Positions 10,747 through 21,295 of a DNA stretch of 32,436 bases are shown in pieces (positions within the stretch are counted from its first letter, which is position 1; each line of letters opens with the position of its first letter). The stretch is from Tieghemiomyces parasiticus (Eukaryota > Kickxellomycota > Dimargaritomycetes > Dimargaritales > Dimargaritaceae): positions 1 through 32,436 of the forward strand of contig JANBPT010000522.1 of NCBI GenBank assembly GCA_027575765.1, written 5' to 3'. A program made the translations under genes and the position numbers. The notes under the pieces were generated by a model. That model did no database searches and was not told where the DNA came from. It saw nothing but the letters and a program-made list of their open reading frames with translations.

Positions 10747-11475
10747 CTACTCAGGGACCGGGCCGAGGGACACCACACTGAACTGAAGGTTGTCTGGATC
10801 CGCTTTCATAAACTCCCGGGCTACCCGGGCTGCATCCGTGAGGAACGAGTCGGCGGCGGACGGGCCGTGATCCACCGGGGCCTTTTTACGTCCATCCAGC
10901 TCGAACAGACGGTCCCCGTGCCGCACGAGGCACACAAAGTGCAGGTCGATATGGGCATCGGCCGCGGGAGCCGCAGTCTGACCTGCGTTGGCGGAGTCGC
11001 GGTGGGCCTCGGCAATGTCGCTTGCCTGTTCTAACACCCGCGCCCGCCGCATGGGGTCTAGCTCCTGCGTCTCAGCCACAAACCGCGCGAGGGGGCCGTC
11101 TGGGTTGACCTGAAGCTTCTCGCGTAGGTTGGCCACGGCGTGCAGGACGGCCATAGTACCACAGGCGTTGCCAATGGTCTGGCGGATAAAGAAAGGCCCT
11201 GCGGGGTCCAGCGGCGGATTCGCAGGAAGCGCGTCCTGCTCCCGGTGGTAGCGCTCCTCGTAGGCAGGGCTGATGGGGAACAGCAGAATCAGTGCCTGGA
11301 CTGGCTGTGGAACGAAGCCCAACAGTTCCGGGTCCAGCCCGTACACGTCCGAAAATGCCCAGGTGTCGGGCACGCCCAGGCAGTGCAGCAGACGGGTCAT
11401 GACCTCCGGGTTGGACTCGAGGGGCACCCAGCGCACCTTCTTGTCAGTGGGAGCGGTCAGGTTCGGGGAAGCCAT
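10747..11475 (-). CDS. UCHL3: Ubiquitin C-terminal hydrolase, UCHL3/Yuh1 type
   Basis: This single-exon gene of 242 residues is close to human UCHL3 (230). It is a peptidase family C12 cysteine protease that removes small adducts and short extensions from the C-terminus of ubiquitin (and often NEDD8). All four active-site residues can be placed: Gln99 and Cys105 in FIRQTIGNACGTMAVLHA, His179 in DLHFVCLV and Asp194 in FELDGRKKAP. The N-terminal family signature is present (RWVPLESNPEVMTRLL, VYGLDPELLGFVPQPV). The crossover loop between about 140 and 175 is alanine-rich but of normal length. There is no ULD-like C-terminal extension, which excludes the UCHL5/Uch2 proteasome type. The start ATG gives the conserved N-terminus directly. 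Confidence 0.95.
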   Translation of the reverse strand: MASPNLTAPTDKKVRWVPLESNPEVMTRLLHCLGVPDTWAFSDVYGLDPELLGFVPQPVQALILLFPISPAYEERYHREQDALPANPPLDPAGPFFIRQTIGNACGTMAVLHAVANLREKLQVNPDGPLARFVAETQELDPMRRARVLEQASDIAEAHRDSANAGQTAAPAADAHIDLHFVCLVRHGDRLFELDGRKKAPVDHGPSAADSFLTDAARVAREFMKADPDNLQFSVVSLGPVPE

Positions 11476-11882
11476 CGAAGGAGTGAGCTAGAGGGTCAGA
11501 TGTTGCGAATGGGAGGGGATAAGGGAGAGGGATGTTTAGAAGAGCCAAGTGAGGTGGGACGCTAGCGGTGTCGGAGTGGTAAACGGAGGCCAGTTCCAGC
11601 CGGTTAGGGCGTCGTACCGCAGCGGACGGGGCAGGGCCGTATATGTCGACACAATGCGGGGGAGGATGGGTGAGTATGTGCGACGCCACGTTGGTTATCG
11701 GCACTGGTCCGTAGGCGTGGTCCCGCCGGTTGAAAGTGCCACCTAATTCCTTTTGCCGCCGGCTCTACATCCATATTTGCGGGTCCGTGTGGCGGCTTTG
11801 GTAAGCATGGTGTAATTTATTTCGATATTCACAAGGTGGCAGGACCGAAGCCGCTGCGGCGGCACCGGATACCCGGAGTCTA
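11476..11882. other. Intergenic region between two head-to-tail genes
   Basis: This contains the UCH promoter and leader (pyrimidine-rich on the gene strand) and the 3' end of the sugar-kinase gene with its AATAAA. No other feature is seen. Confidence 0.5.
11816..11821 (-). terminator. Polyadenylation signal AATAAA of the PfkB-kinase gene
   Basis: AATAAA on the gene strand about 60 bases past the TAA stop codon. Confidence 0.5.
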
Positions 11883-14822
11883 TTAATCTAGAACATGGCT
11901 TTCCACCGCAATGTCGCTGAACACCGCGTGCATGATTTTTACGTCATAGTAGCCTGTGAAGTCTGTGACGAGACACGATGCCGTAGCCGCCGCCAGTCCC
12001 ATGGCAAAGGAGCGTACGGGATCCTAGCGGAAGCGGTAGGGTAGGAGAGTTTAAGGCAGATAAAGATTAAGGAAATTAACCTCACCGGTAGGCGCGCCAA
12101 GGGTCGAACGGCTGGGCACTCAAGTTTGGCCGAGGGAGGGACGTTATCCGGCCGCATAGACTCGGGTCTCAATCCCCGCCTCCAATGAACCATACAACCC
12201 GGTCCATTGCTTACCTGGGATCGCAAGTACTCGCAAATGAAAACCCCGTTGGTGGTGTCGCCGGCGCCCAATGGGTTGAGCAGTAGCTCGATGGGCGGCT
12301 TGGTACGGATTAACGGATCTGTTTGGTCCACCGTGTCGGTAACTTCTCTGTCCAACACCCCCGGAACAGGGTCTGGCGATATCCCCCCGCGGCCGAGCCG
12401 GCGACGGCGTCGGATGCGATTGAGGCACTCTTCGTTCTCCGCTTCCCACTCCAGCATCTTCTGCCGGTGCTTGAGCGTAACAGTGGGGGGCAGGCAGTTC
12501 TCTGTGTGCTTCTCAACAAAGAGGTCGACGTTGGCCAGGTACATGCGCTGGAGTATGCCGACGAGGTCGGGGATCCGGAACGTATGGTAGCCGGTCCCGC
12601 CGCGCTGGAAGAGGAAGGCCCTGTGTGTTGCAGAAAGTCAAGGTCGATGGGGGCGGTGGGAGGAGGAACGGGTAAGGTCACGCCCGGTAGCTTGACCAAT
12701 AGATGGCGTGGAAGTCAATCGGCCGAGTCTTGCTGGTTCTCAACGGCGACGGTAACCAGGGAAGGACTCTTACCGGTAGGGCCCGTTGGTAATTGCGACC
12801 AGGCCAACGTGATAAGTCTCCATGAGCCGCTTGGCTAGCACGGCAAACTCCCGCTGACTTGATTCGTCCGACTCGAGGTCCGGGATCCTGCGCCATCGGT
12901 AGTACAAAAGAGAGGGGGGGCGAAGGTAAGGCGTTTGATCAGACGGCGGTCGGAAACTGTCAGTACCCACTACACCGCTCCGACAACCGGCGCCGATGAT
13001 ACCGGATAGCGCCCCCAACGCGTAGCTACTAATTCTACTTACGCGTTGAAGAAGTTGCCTGACTGGCCGGCAAAACCGAGTTGCCGGATGATTTTGACAA
13101 ACTCTTCCAAGTTAATCTTGATCATGTCGACCTTACGCGTGCTCAGGATCAGTTCAATGTCCTTGACCGCGTCCAGGTACAAGAAGGCCGAGTCGGGTTT
13201 CTGGTGCGCGATTTTGGCGAACGTTTCGCTGTCCATCCCGTTTGGGAAGCTCCCTGGTGGCCGCCCGATTACGAGTGGAAAGACCGGCGGGTTGGAGGTG
13301 TAGCCGATATGAGATTAATCAGGAAAAGCCGACGAGACCCGCCATAAGCAGTAGTGGGCAAGCTGACCCTACATAGCCACGCGAAGTGGGAACAATTACA
13401 AGCCGCAAGCTTACGTACCGCATAGTGCAATGATGCGCAGCTTGCCGGCGCCGGTAGTGATGAGGCTTTGAGCGCGGTCCTCAAACGCCGTCCGCTCCTC
13501 TGCCGTGATGCGCGACGTCGGCTCCTAAAGTTGCAAGAAAAACGAGGCGAGTGAGTTGGTCAAAAAGTTGCATAATGATCAGATCGATGCAAATCCGCAG
13601 GGCTGCCACATTAAGGCTGGCAGGTTGGCGACCGCCCTGACCGATTAAGCCAAGGGGAACATACTATTAGCTCCGTCATGGATCCCGTGGAAGCGTCGAG
13701 GACAGTGGTGCAGGTTCGCGTCTCGGCTTGGACCTCAACTGAATAGGGATAGCCACAGTGATAGACCATGCCAGGAGTCGAACGAGGGGTAAGAAGGTTG
13801 AAAGAAAAAGATCAGTAGCAGCGAAGGGTAGGTTGGATAGCCTTACAGTGGTATCTGTGCGCTATTCCGTCGGCCGGCTGAAATTCAGTGTGGTTCCTCT
13901 CACTTACCGTTGATGTGGTGGATTCCCTTCTGGCGGAGGGCCTTATCGATATAGGTTCCGGTGGCACCCCCGAGAATTTGCAGCAAGGTGACCTGGGGTC
14001 GGCGAGGAGGAAAAGACGGATGGGCGGGTACGGTTTAGCACGCGCCTTTGTGTATTTGGAGGTCGAGCCATTGCTTTGGAGTGCAACGGCGCATGCCTGG
14101 GCACACGGAGTACGGCGACAGAGACGATCTTACCTCCTCCGTAAAACCATACTTGTGGCAGGCCAGCGCGCAGTTCTGACCTGTGGAATACCGGCCATGG
14201 GACCGGAGTTACGAATGCAGGCGGTTAGCAGATAAAACGAATCGTAGGTCAGCAGACAGCTGGGCGAGAGGTGTCGCCGCTGAAGTTCGCCGCTGAAGCG
14301 AGTTGTGTGGCGTGTAAATTCCGTCTAGAAGGTGGCTATCCAATGTCCACATCTAAGGCTCCGACCACTAGGCCTTGGCTCTCAGCACTTAAAAGGGGGA
14401 GTATGCTTACCCTTACCACCGATGGAATGGGACTTCTTGTAGGCCCGGTTCACATCGTGGGGTTGGAAGTCGTCGAAGAAAAGGGTTGTTTGGCTGGCTG
14501 CATTAGGACCTGGCGCAGCGGTCGGTGGACGATGAGGGGGGGGGCGAAACACATCGATAAATCACACGGTTAGGTTCCATGTGTTGTATGGTTACCAGCA
14601 GTCCGTTTCGGGCTGCGAAACATTACCTTCAGCTATCTCCACTAAAAATAAAATCTGAGCGAAGGCCTCTTTTGCGACGGGGTGGTCTGGCGAACTCAAG
14701 TCCGCGCTAGTTCTGCCCTGAGACGCAGCGCTCCGGTAATAGGACACCTAGTGTTCATGATTGTGCTACTTACCGACAATGAGGATGTCCTTAGGCACTA
14801 GGCCGGGGTCGTGGTGAGCCAT
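11883..14822 (-). CDS. PfkB-family carbohydrate kinase (ten exons)
   Basis: Proposed exons are 14822-14774, 14509-14411, 14180-14134, 13992-13908, 13738-13665, 13524-13419, 13253-13043, 12887-12774, 12620-12215 and 12023-11883 (443 residues). Every junction keeps phase, and each restores a ribokinase-fold motif: the substrate-binding GGKGQN at 47-52, LQILGGATGTYID, ETRTCTTVLD, ALCGSFPNG, IKINLEE, VGLVAITNG, the anion hole and catalytic base in NPLGAGDTTNGVF (Asp383), and the C-terminal FAMGLAAATASC. These kinases transfer phosphate from ATP to a sugar or sugar phosphate; the pattern is closest to 1-phosphofructokinase/tagatose-6-phosphate kinase-like members, but the substrate cannot be read from sequence. 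An insertion of about 90 residues, including an arginine run, lies between the IPDLVG strand and NPLGAG. The ATG gives a short lead before the first beta-strand (DILIVGPN). Its intron density is far higher than that of its neighbours. Confidence 0.88.
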
Positions 14823-15960
14823 GACGGTCTGAAGAGAAAGGTGGGCTGGAGACAATGAAACCGGCTGAGGCCAAAGACGCTGTACGGGTTGGCTGTGAAT
14901 GAAACGACAGAGACAATCCCTAGAAAGAGAGTGGACCAAGTGGAATTGCTCGGACCAGGCTGGCGGTACGGCGAATGCAGGAGCTAATTGCTCTGGGAGA
15001 TCTGGTGGATGCACTGGAGCAGGTTCGTCGGAGATCGCTATGGTCTGACGATAGCCGGGCTTGACTGTTCGGTAGAAGACTTGAAACCGCGGTGGGAGGA
15101 CGGTGACGGAGGGACCGAGATAACGCAGGTACGCGCACGCGTGGAAGCCGGACTGGTGAGGGGCCGGGAGGATTTTGCTGAATCACGGCGACAGGGAAAG
15201 AGGGGTACAGGGGCTAGAATGAGGGGGGATGTATCGCCCATCAGGCGGCAGCTGAAACTATTTTTAAACCGCACGGTCCGAGCTGTGGCCCCAGGAAGCA
15301 GGGGTTCGATGAGTTGCCCCAGAGACGACCGGCCCGACCCCTTTGGCCCTCGCCTGCGCGATTCCAGAAGGGCCCCCTGGCTACCACGCCTGGAGAGGGG
15401 CAGTCGGCCTTCTCCGGATACCCAATCAAGTCAGAACCAGTAGGTCTGGCCGATGTCACTTGCCAGGCCTCTCTCCATCCGCGGCAAATCTGAAGGGTTA
15501 GCGGCCAGAGCGGGTCTGTCGACCTGCGAGCGAGGCCGTATCAGATGATAGGGAAAATACGGCTGTGGCTCTCAGGTGAAGTGAATTTTTATTAACAGTG
15601 AATCTAAGGCGGACAACCTTGGTTGCCGCTTTCAAAGCCTGGTCGCGCCAGCGAGACTTGTCATTATTCCCGCTCTATAGCCCAGCCGTAGGAACAGGGG
15701 AGAGCGATCAGGTCCCGCAGGTGCACCGTTCGATAACGATGGCTCTGCGATAAACCATATTTGGGCACCGTTATATACCATTGTATCCCAAAACTGATCA
15801 GCCTGGCCACTTTTATCCGGTCGGTATCGCCCCCTGATCTCCCCGCGCTGCTTGCTAATGAACGAGGGTCATAGTGTTCCCGATTGGACGGGAGAAATCC
15901 CTGCACGGCCTACCCACTAATCGCACAGGTGTTTATTTGAAAGACGGTCACCCCAACACC
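14823..15960. other. Intergenic region without a recognisable gene
   Basis: The kinase-proximal part (14823-15240) is pyrimidine-rich on the reverse strand and probably contains its promoter. The rest gives only unrecognised frames. A second reverse-strand AATAAA lies near 15588-15593. Confidence 0.45.
15932..15937 (-). terminator. Polyadenylation signal AATAAA of the ZNRD2-like gene
   Basis: AATAAA on the gene strand only about 24 bases past the stop, which would make a very short 3' UTR. Confidence 0.4.
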
Positions 15961-17104
15961 CTAGCGGACCCCAAGGTATTGCAACTCGCCGTGGACCTTG
16001 AGCAGCTTGCGCAGGGCCTGACTGCACTGTGCGCTCGCGTCCGCCACATCGCAAATTTCACACGGCTCGTCGACAGCCGCCAGCTGGGCGTGGAGCTGAT
16101 CCAGTTTCTGGCGCAGGATCTCGATACCCCGTTCAGTGGAGGTCAGGGTGGCGGATAGCAGCGAGCCGACCGGACGGGATGATGGGCCACCCGTGGCAGA
16201 TGGTGTCGCGCAAGGCTTGGCCTCGGCCCTAGCGGCCTCCTTGGCCTGCTTCTTCAATCGCTTGGTTTCCTTCTTCGACTGCTTAACCTCCTTTTTGCTG
16301 GTCTCCTTGGCCTTCTGCTTCAATCGCTTCGCTTCCTTCTTCGACGGCCCAGGCTCCGTCTTGCTGGTCTCATGTTTCCTTACCGGCGAGGCGGCACGGT
16401 CCGCCGTTGCGAGCGTAGACGTCCCTGGCACAACGTTTGCATCCACCTCCATTACCTTGGGGTTGGTATCAGCAGGGATCTCCTGGAATCTGGTTGGCTG
16501 GGCGCGCGAGTATTCCGCAAACTCCTCTTCGGTCATGACTTTAGAGTTACAGGTGACACACTCCCGGGGGCCGTCTCGTTTGCGGACCAGCGGGGACTGT
16601 AATTACAGGGACACGGTAGACGCTGCGGGGTTAGGATGGTGGGGAAACATCGGGGGCAGTGTCCGTGGCTAAGCTAACCATTTGAGCAATACCAGATACA
16701 AAGGCACTTACTGCATAGCAGTCCGGGTTAGGGCAGCTGTCGTTGAGCAGGGCGTACCCTTCAAGCATCCGCTGGCTGATCGCCTTAACCGTGCGTTCGG
16801 ACTGTTCGCGGCGCCTAAGTAGTCTATCGGCTTCGCTAGGCTGGGCAGTTTCCGCCGCGGGGGTCGGAGCAACGTCGAGGGCTTGCTCGACCGACAGGTC
16901 GGGGCCTGGAGCCGCACTGACCTTCTCGCTTTCGGCGGGCGCGGACTCGTCGTTGGGGTTCGAACACCGCACGCATACGGTCTTGCTGAAGTCCTTCTTG
17001 CGGACAAGCGGAACGCCGCAGCCGTTGGCGCACTCCTGGTCGGTCAGGACCCAGCCCTGGAGCATGTATTTGGACAACGCCGTGGTAATCTGATCGAGAG
17101 ACAT
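15961..17104 (-). CDS. ZNRD2: ZNRD2-like protein (Sjogren/scleroderma autoantigen 1 family), two zinc ribbons
   Basis: Exons are 17104-16712 and 16596-15961 (342 residues). The family is defined by a small treble of the form M-L-x-G-[WY]-x-L...C-x-x-C...C-x-x-C. Here there are two copies: YMLQGWVLTDQEC with Cys25, Cys29, Cys44 and Cys47, and RMLEGYALLNDSC with Cys124, Cys129, Cys144 and Cys147. The intron (GTAAGT donor, TTACAG acceptor) falls inside the second ribbon, and splicing joins CYA to SPLVRK, restoring the same order as in the first copy (GVPLVRK). A highly charged Lys/Glu helix (about 225-280) and a C-terminal helical segment with a few cysteines follow. Human ZNRD2 has been linked to centromeres and mitosis, but its molecular role is poorly known, so no function is claimed here. 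The gene is divergent from uL22m. Confidence 0.85.
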
Positions 17105-17667
17105 GGTGACGTAACCAACGAAAATGAGTAACAAGGTGGTGGTAAACGATGCAGGGAAGGTGAGGGAAATGAGGTGAGCGCACCGAGGGACCGAGTAGGT
17201 GCAAAGGAATAGCGCCGTGGGCAAAGAAGATAACCCGGGCAAGACAGTTTGGCTCTGCCCCACTTTTCGTCTCGGTGACAGTCGACCGGCTTTCACGTAT
17301 ATTGAAGGTGGCAGGTTAAATCTCTATGCGGAAGTTTCCCTTGAAGGCAGGGCTGGTCCACCTGCCCCACGCAACCGCTACCGAATCCCCCCTTGCTGGC
17401 ACGCGTAGGCACAGCATCGTGGGATCGCCGCTGTTTAGCCCGCAAACGTCTCGTCCCCACAAGCGAAGCCGATAGCCTGACACTACATTAATCTGCTTCA
17501 AGTGCACCCGATCAATCCGTCACGTCGAGCTTCGTTGAAAGGCACCCCCTCGCTGATCTAGCCAGATTTCTACACTGGCTCTTTACTAGATTCCACATTG
17601 TCCCGTCCCTTGCCCATCAACCGTTTGAAAATATCCCTCATTAGGGTTCTTCGCGACCAAACGTGCC
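17105..17667. promoter_or_regulatory. Divergent promoter region (ZNRD2-like / uL22m)
   Basis: These 563 bases separate two divergently transcribed start codons, so both promoters must lie here. No TATA box or known ribosomal-gene motif could be assigned with confidence. Confidence 0.5.
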
Positions 17668-18983
17668 ATGTCCGCGCTTCGCATCCTACGCTCAGGCCTA
17701 AGTAAGGAACACCCCCCAACCTGATCGACCCATTCAGCAGTTTTGGGCCACTCACGGTCTACATGCTCTATCTTCTCTGGCCAAGCCCCTAACCTCGATC
17801 TCCACTTGCCTTACTCTTGGTTGTTTTTCTCAACCTACGTTGTCTTCACCGTCACAGCGGCCCGGGCCTTGTCGGCGTCGACCCCCTCAGTGGCCTCCTT
17901 GGCCTCGGCCTTAAAGACGCTTCACTTGTCATCCACAGCTAGCCTCCACACCTCCGCCTTTCGGGCTGAAAATAAGGATGATCTAAAGTACCAACGGCCC
18001 AACCTCGGGGCCTCGCCACTGTTTGATCTGAACCGGTCGGCGAGCGAAGCAGGTGCAGCGGGCGGCGACGTCTCTCGGTCTCAAACGGACAGTTTTGAGT
18101 CGCTCAAGACGAGCGAAGTAAGTACCCTGGTCACATCTGCTAGATATTCGGGAGCAGATAGCCTGGCTTGGTTCCTTGCCCCCTCCCCCTCCAGATACGC
18201 ACCATGGACGGATAGATCATCAGGCTCTCGCACCCGACAGCACTGATTCCACCCAGCTAACACCCACGTTCTAATCATTTATCTACACTATCCCATCACT
18301 TCACGCCCCATCTACCAGTTCACATTCAAAACCGCCAACTACAAGACAGGCTACCGCAAGCTCCGTTTCCTTGCCAAGCAAATCTCTGGCAAGCCCGTCC
18401 AGGAGGCCATCGACCAGATGGAATTTTCAAGCAAGCGCTGGGCCCGCAATCTGATGCATAATCTGGCTTCGGCGCGGACCAACGTCGCCCGGTTCCAGGG
18501 TATCGACCCTGCTAACCTCATCGTCTGTAAGTGGCCATTTTCATTGTAATCATGAGTCGGGTGACAAGGGCAAAGGGCAAACCGGCCATGATAGCCGGAT
18601 CCGACCTACCAAGCCCCTACGCTTCCATACGAGCGGCGTCACCCCTGTGAGATCTAATTTGGCTGCATCCCAGTACTTAACATCTAGTACGCTGCAGCTA
18701 ATCCTATATCCTACTCTTTAACCTCTCTTGACCAGCCCGCACGTGGACCGGTAAGGGCAAGTACACCAAGCGTCTCGACTTCAAGGGCCGCGGCCGCGCC
18801 GGTATGATCCGTGATCGTGAGTCGCACATCCGGTACCAACTGAAGGAGGTGACCCGGAAGCCGCAGGTCGAAGGTCCCGCCCAGCGACGTAACATCAAGC
18901 GATTTAATATCCGCAAGAAGATCTGGACACCCATGAAGGAGGCTAAGCCCATCTACAACCCGTGCCCCTACTACAACTGGTAG
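17668..18983 (+). CDS. MRPL22: Mitochondrial large-subunit ribosomal protein uL22m
   Basis: Exons are 17668-17701, 17858-18117, 18319-18526 and 18736-18983 (249 residues). uL22 lines the nascent-chain exit tunnel of the mitoribosome. The core is recognisable by KLRFLAKQISGKPVQEAIDQ, EFSSKRWARNLMHNLASA, FQGIDPANLIV, then RTWTGKGKYTKRLDFKGRGR with SHIRYQLKEV. The protein begins MSALRILRSGLTARALSA, an arginine- and serine-rich, acid-free leader typical of a mitochondrial presequence, and this depends on the small first exon (GTAAGG donor, GTCACAG acceptor). The second exon has no ATG in frame, so the upstream ATG exon is needed. All junctions keep phase. The last residues PYYNW precede TAG; AATAAA follows at 19084-19089. 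It is convergent with eS1. Confidence 0.9.
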
Positions 18984-19083
18984 GGGATGGGTGCGAACAC
19001 TCGTACACGTAGTGTGGGTGGACTCGGTGAAGTAAACCTTCCATGGTGGCTTTAACGCCAGGATTGATATCTCGCTTATTACA

Positions 19084-19089
19084 AATAAA
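19084..19089 (+). terminator. MRPL22: Polyadenylation signal AATAAA of uL22m
   Basis: AATAAA about 100 bases past the TAG stop on the gene strand. Confidence 0.5.
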
Positions 19090-19325
19090 CCCACCGACAT
19101 GTCAAAAGGACCCCCTCCAACGTGCTGCACGTGTCATTGATTGTAACCATCAGCCGTTGTCCACTACGATGGACGTATGACAGCAACCTGTGCATTTCGA
19201 GGTGGTGCTGGCTGCTAATTCATCTCTGAGCGCTACTGATCAGTTACGGCCGCCGCAATTGGGGCACCCCTCCACCACACACAATCGCACTCCTACTGTC
19301 CGGATGCGACATTTTCAAGCTGCTT

Positions 19326-19331
19326 TTTATT
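19326..19331 (-). terminator. RPS3A: Polyadenylation signal AATAAA of eS1
   Basis: AATAAA on the gene strand about 185 bases past the TAA stop codon. Confidence 0.45.
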
Positions 19332-19513
19332 CCTTCGATTGACCCCGACGCGGCATCGATTCGAAGGCCGAGCGGGAGGTATAAGGATGGGGGGTAGGGC
19401 CGGCCGGAACCTAGTACGCGGTAGTAAGAGACAGGTGTGGGATTTATGGAATGTGTTTATAGAGTGGCGGGCACACGAATGTGTCCTCACAAGTAGGATG
19501 GGGCGGGGCTATT

Positions 19514-20710
19514 TTAAACCTCGGCCTGCACCTCGGGCTCCTTGAAGTCCTTGGAGATCTTGGCACCGGTCTCGGCCAGATCGGAGTGGAGCTCCATCAG
19601 CTTCTGGGGATCGTAACGGGGCGACTTGAGGATCTTCGCCTTGTGGACGAAGCAGTCCTTGAGCGGGTAGATGCGGCTACCGGCCTTCTCAATCTCCCGG
19701 CCAATGACCTCAGGGATGAGCTTGAGGACCAGGTCCTTGAGCTCGCAGGTGGAGGCCTCACGGGTCATGATGTCGAACATCTTCTTGCGGATGAGACGGA
19801 CCTGGGAGCTCTTGGCGTAGCTGGTGACCTTCAGCTGACCGGGGCGGCGCTTGGTGAAGGCGAGGGCAAAGAGGCGGACGAGGTACCCGTCGGTGGTCTT
19901 CACGTCAAGGTGGGCCTCGATCTTGGTCTGCTTCTTCTTGACCAGCGAGCGCAGCTTGTCCGAGGTGAAGGACATGCCGTGGAAGTTGGTCAGGCAGTTG
20001 CGGCCAGACACCTCATCGACGCGGAGCTTGAACTTGCGGTAGGTGTCCGACTCATCGGGGTTCAGGTCGCCCAGGGAGAGCTCCAGGACGCGACCCTTCA
20101 GCGAGTCGTTGGCGTTCTTCAGACCCTGGGTGCGGTTGGCGAGGGTCTTACCCACGGTGCGGGTCTTGAACATGGACGGGGCCTTGATGTCGTACCAGTC
20201 CTTGCGGGTGAAGGGGTCCACGACCTTCTTCTTGAGACCCTTCTTGCCCTTGCTCAAACGCCTAATTAGGAGATGGGTATGTGTGGTGGGGATGAACATA
20301 GATGTGGAGGATTAGCAACGGTAGATTCATAGGCTACAGATTACCCCCGACGGAATCCGTGATGGATGTTGGCCAGGTGGAATGTAGTCCCTAGGATCTT
20401 GGGGCGAAGGTCGCGCGACGTGATTCGCAGTTGCTCGCAGACCGACAACAGACATGTGCCCACCGTATGAACAATTGCGTTCACCGGTACAGAAAGCGGA
20501 ACTGCGATCACAATTCGGCCGGACGCTTCGATATCCATCCGTCAACCGCCTTGATTGCACCGTTTAGGATCTGAACCAGTCCATCCATCCGTCCGTGGTC
20601 CTTCCATAATCGAGGTCGCGCTGGGCAGGGTCGTAGGTTTGCGGACGGATGGGTGGCTGGTGGGAGGGTAGTGAGGAGTACGATCCTTACTTGTTCTTTC
20701 CGACGGCCAT
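19514..20710 (-). CDS. RPS3A: Cytosolic small-subunit ribosomal protein eS1 (S3a)
   Basis: Exons are 20710-20691 and 20261-19514, giving 255 residues, the same length as yeast Rps1. eS1 sits on the platform of the 40S subunit near the mRNA exit. The first exon encodes only MAVGKNK, with a codon split across a GTAAGG donor, and joins [12 protein letters not shown], the canonical family start. The body is highly conserved: [79 protein letters not shown]. The 429-base intron after a very short first exon is typical of fungal ribosomal-protein genes and contains a long inverted repeat. The leader is CT-rich on the gene strand. A 262-residue frame on the opposite strand is only a by-product of codon bias. 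Confidence 0.97.
20577..20660 (-). other. Inverted repeat in the eS1 intron
   Basis: Within the only intron of eS1, 20581-20595 and 20642-20656 are reverse complements at 14 of 15 positions. Pairing continues outward by four more base pairs after a one-base bulge. The loop is about 46 bases. On the transcript the stem lies about 35-110 bases after the 5' splice site. No C/D or H/ACA snoRNA boxes could be assigned. Confidence 0.55.
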
Positions 20711-21295
20711 GGTTGTAGAATAGCGAGGCGTGCTATCTTGATACAAAAGGGTAAGGAGGGGTATCAAAGGGAAAAGAGGGAGAGACTTTTCGGGTGTCGA
20801 TGCCGTGTACACTTATGATGGGCCCTCCGGATTGTTTAACTTGGCCTGTCCGGCCTCAAGCCCTCCGACGGTTACCACCCCCCAGTTGGCGCTGCCAACG
20901 GGCCACCCTGCTTGCAGCGAGGTGCAAAAGTTCTGCGGACAGGGGGGAGGAGGGCGGGGACGTGTTACCGACAAGAGCGCCGAGGAGAACGACAGGCGTA
21001 GGGCAATATAGAAGGTCACGTGCTTCTTAGTACCCACTTCCTTCGACCGTGTGCCCTAGTACTCCAACAACCCTGTGCTTATAATACACATTTTCGGGTG
21101 TATCGTACGGCGCGGTTAAACGGTCGGGTGGTGGGGCGCTGGGGACGGGGGGAGCCACGATGGCCTCGCAGTAGGCGAATTCCTCATTACACCAACGCAA
21201 AAACTCTCTCCTCTCATTCCCCCGTATCCTTGCGGATTGCACCTCGCCGTCGCTCTATCCATTCTACGCCTCGCCGCCCACCTCGCACCAACAGC
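20711..21295. promoter_or_regulatory. Divergent promoter region (eS1 / pseudouridine synthase-PrmC fusion)
   Basis: These 585 bases separate two divergent start codons. Next to eS1, at about 20745-20785, the gene strand carries a CT-rich tract (purine-rich on the forward strand), a common core-promoter element of fungal ribosomal-protein genes. The right half (21020-21295) is open in frame with the fusion gene and may be translated leader. Confidence 0.45.

Larger units (their letters stand above)
18984..19513. other. Convergent intergenic region (uL22m / eS1)
   Basis: This holds the two 3' ends, with one AATAAA on each strand (19084-19089 forward, 19326-19331 reverse). No gene is visible. 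Confidence 0.55.

Noticed and set aside
13760..13790. tRNA-like GTCGAAC words
   Set aside because: T-loop-like words occur here and near 15300, but no cloverleaf with anticodon and acceptor stems could be built around them.
14988..15443. 151-codon forward frame upstream of the PfkB kinase
   Set aside because: Arg/Gly/Pro-rich with no recognisable domain. It is the complement of a pyrimidine-rich promoter region.
19481..20269. 262-codon forward frame opposite eS1
   Set aside because: It is exactly antisense to a conserved ribosomal protein, is Leu/Gly/Val-rich as expected from the reverse complement of GC3-rich codons, and matches no family.
20262..20690. Intronic snoRNA in eS1
   Set aside because: Introns of this gene host snoRNAs in animals, but no convincing C (RUGAUGA) and D (CUGA) box pair or H/ACA structure could be placed.
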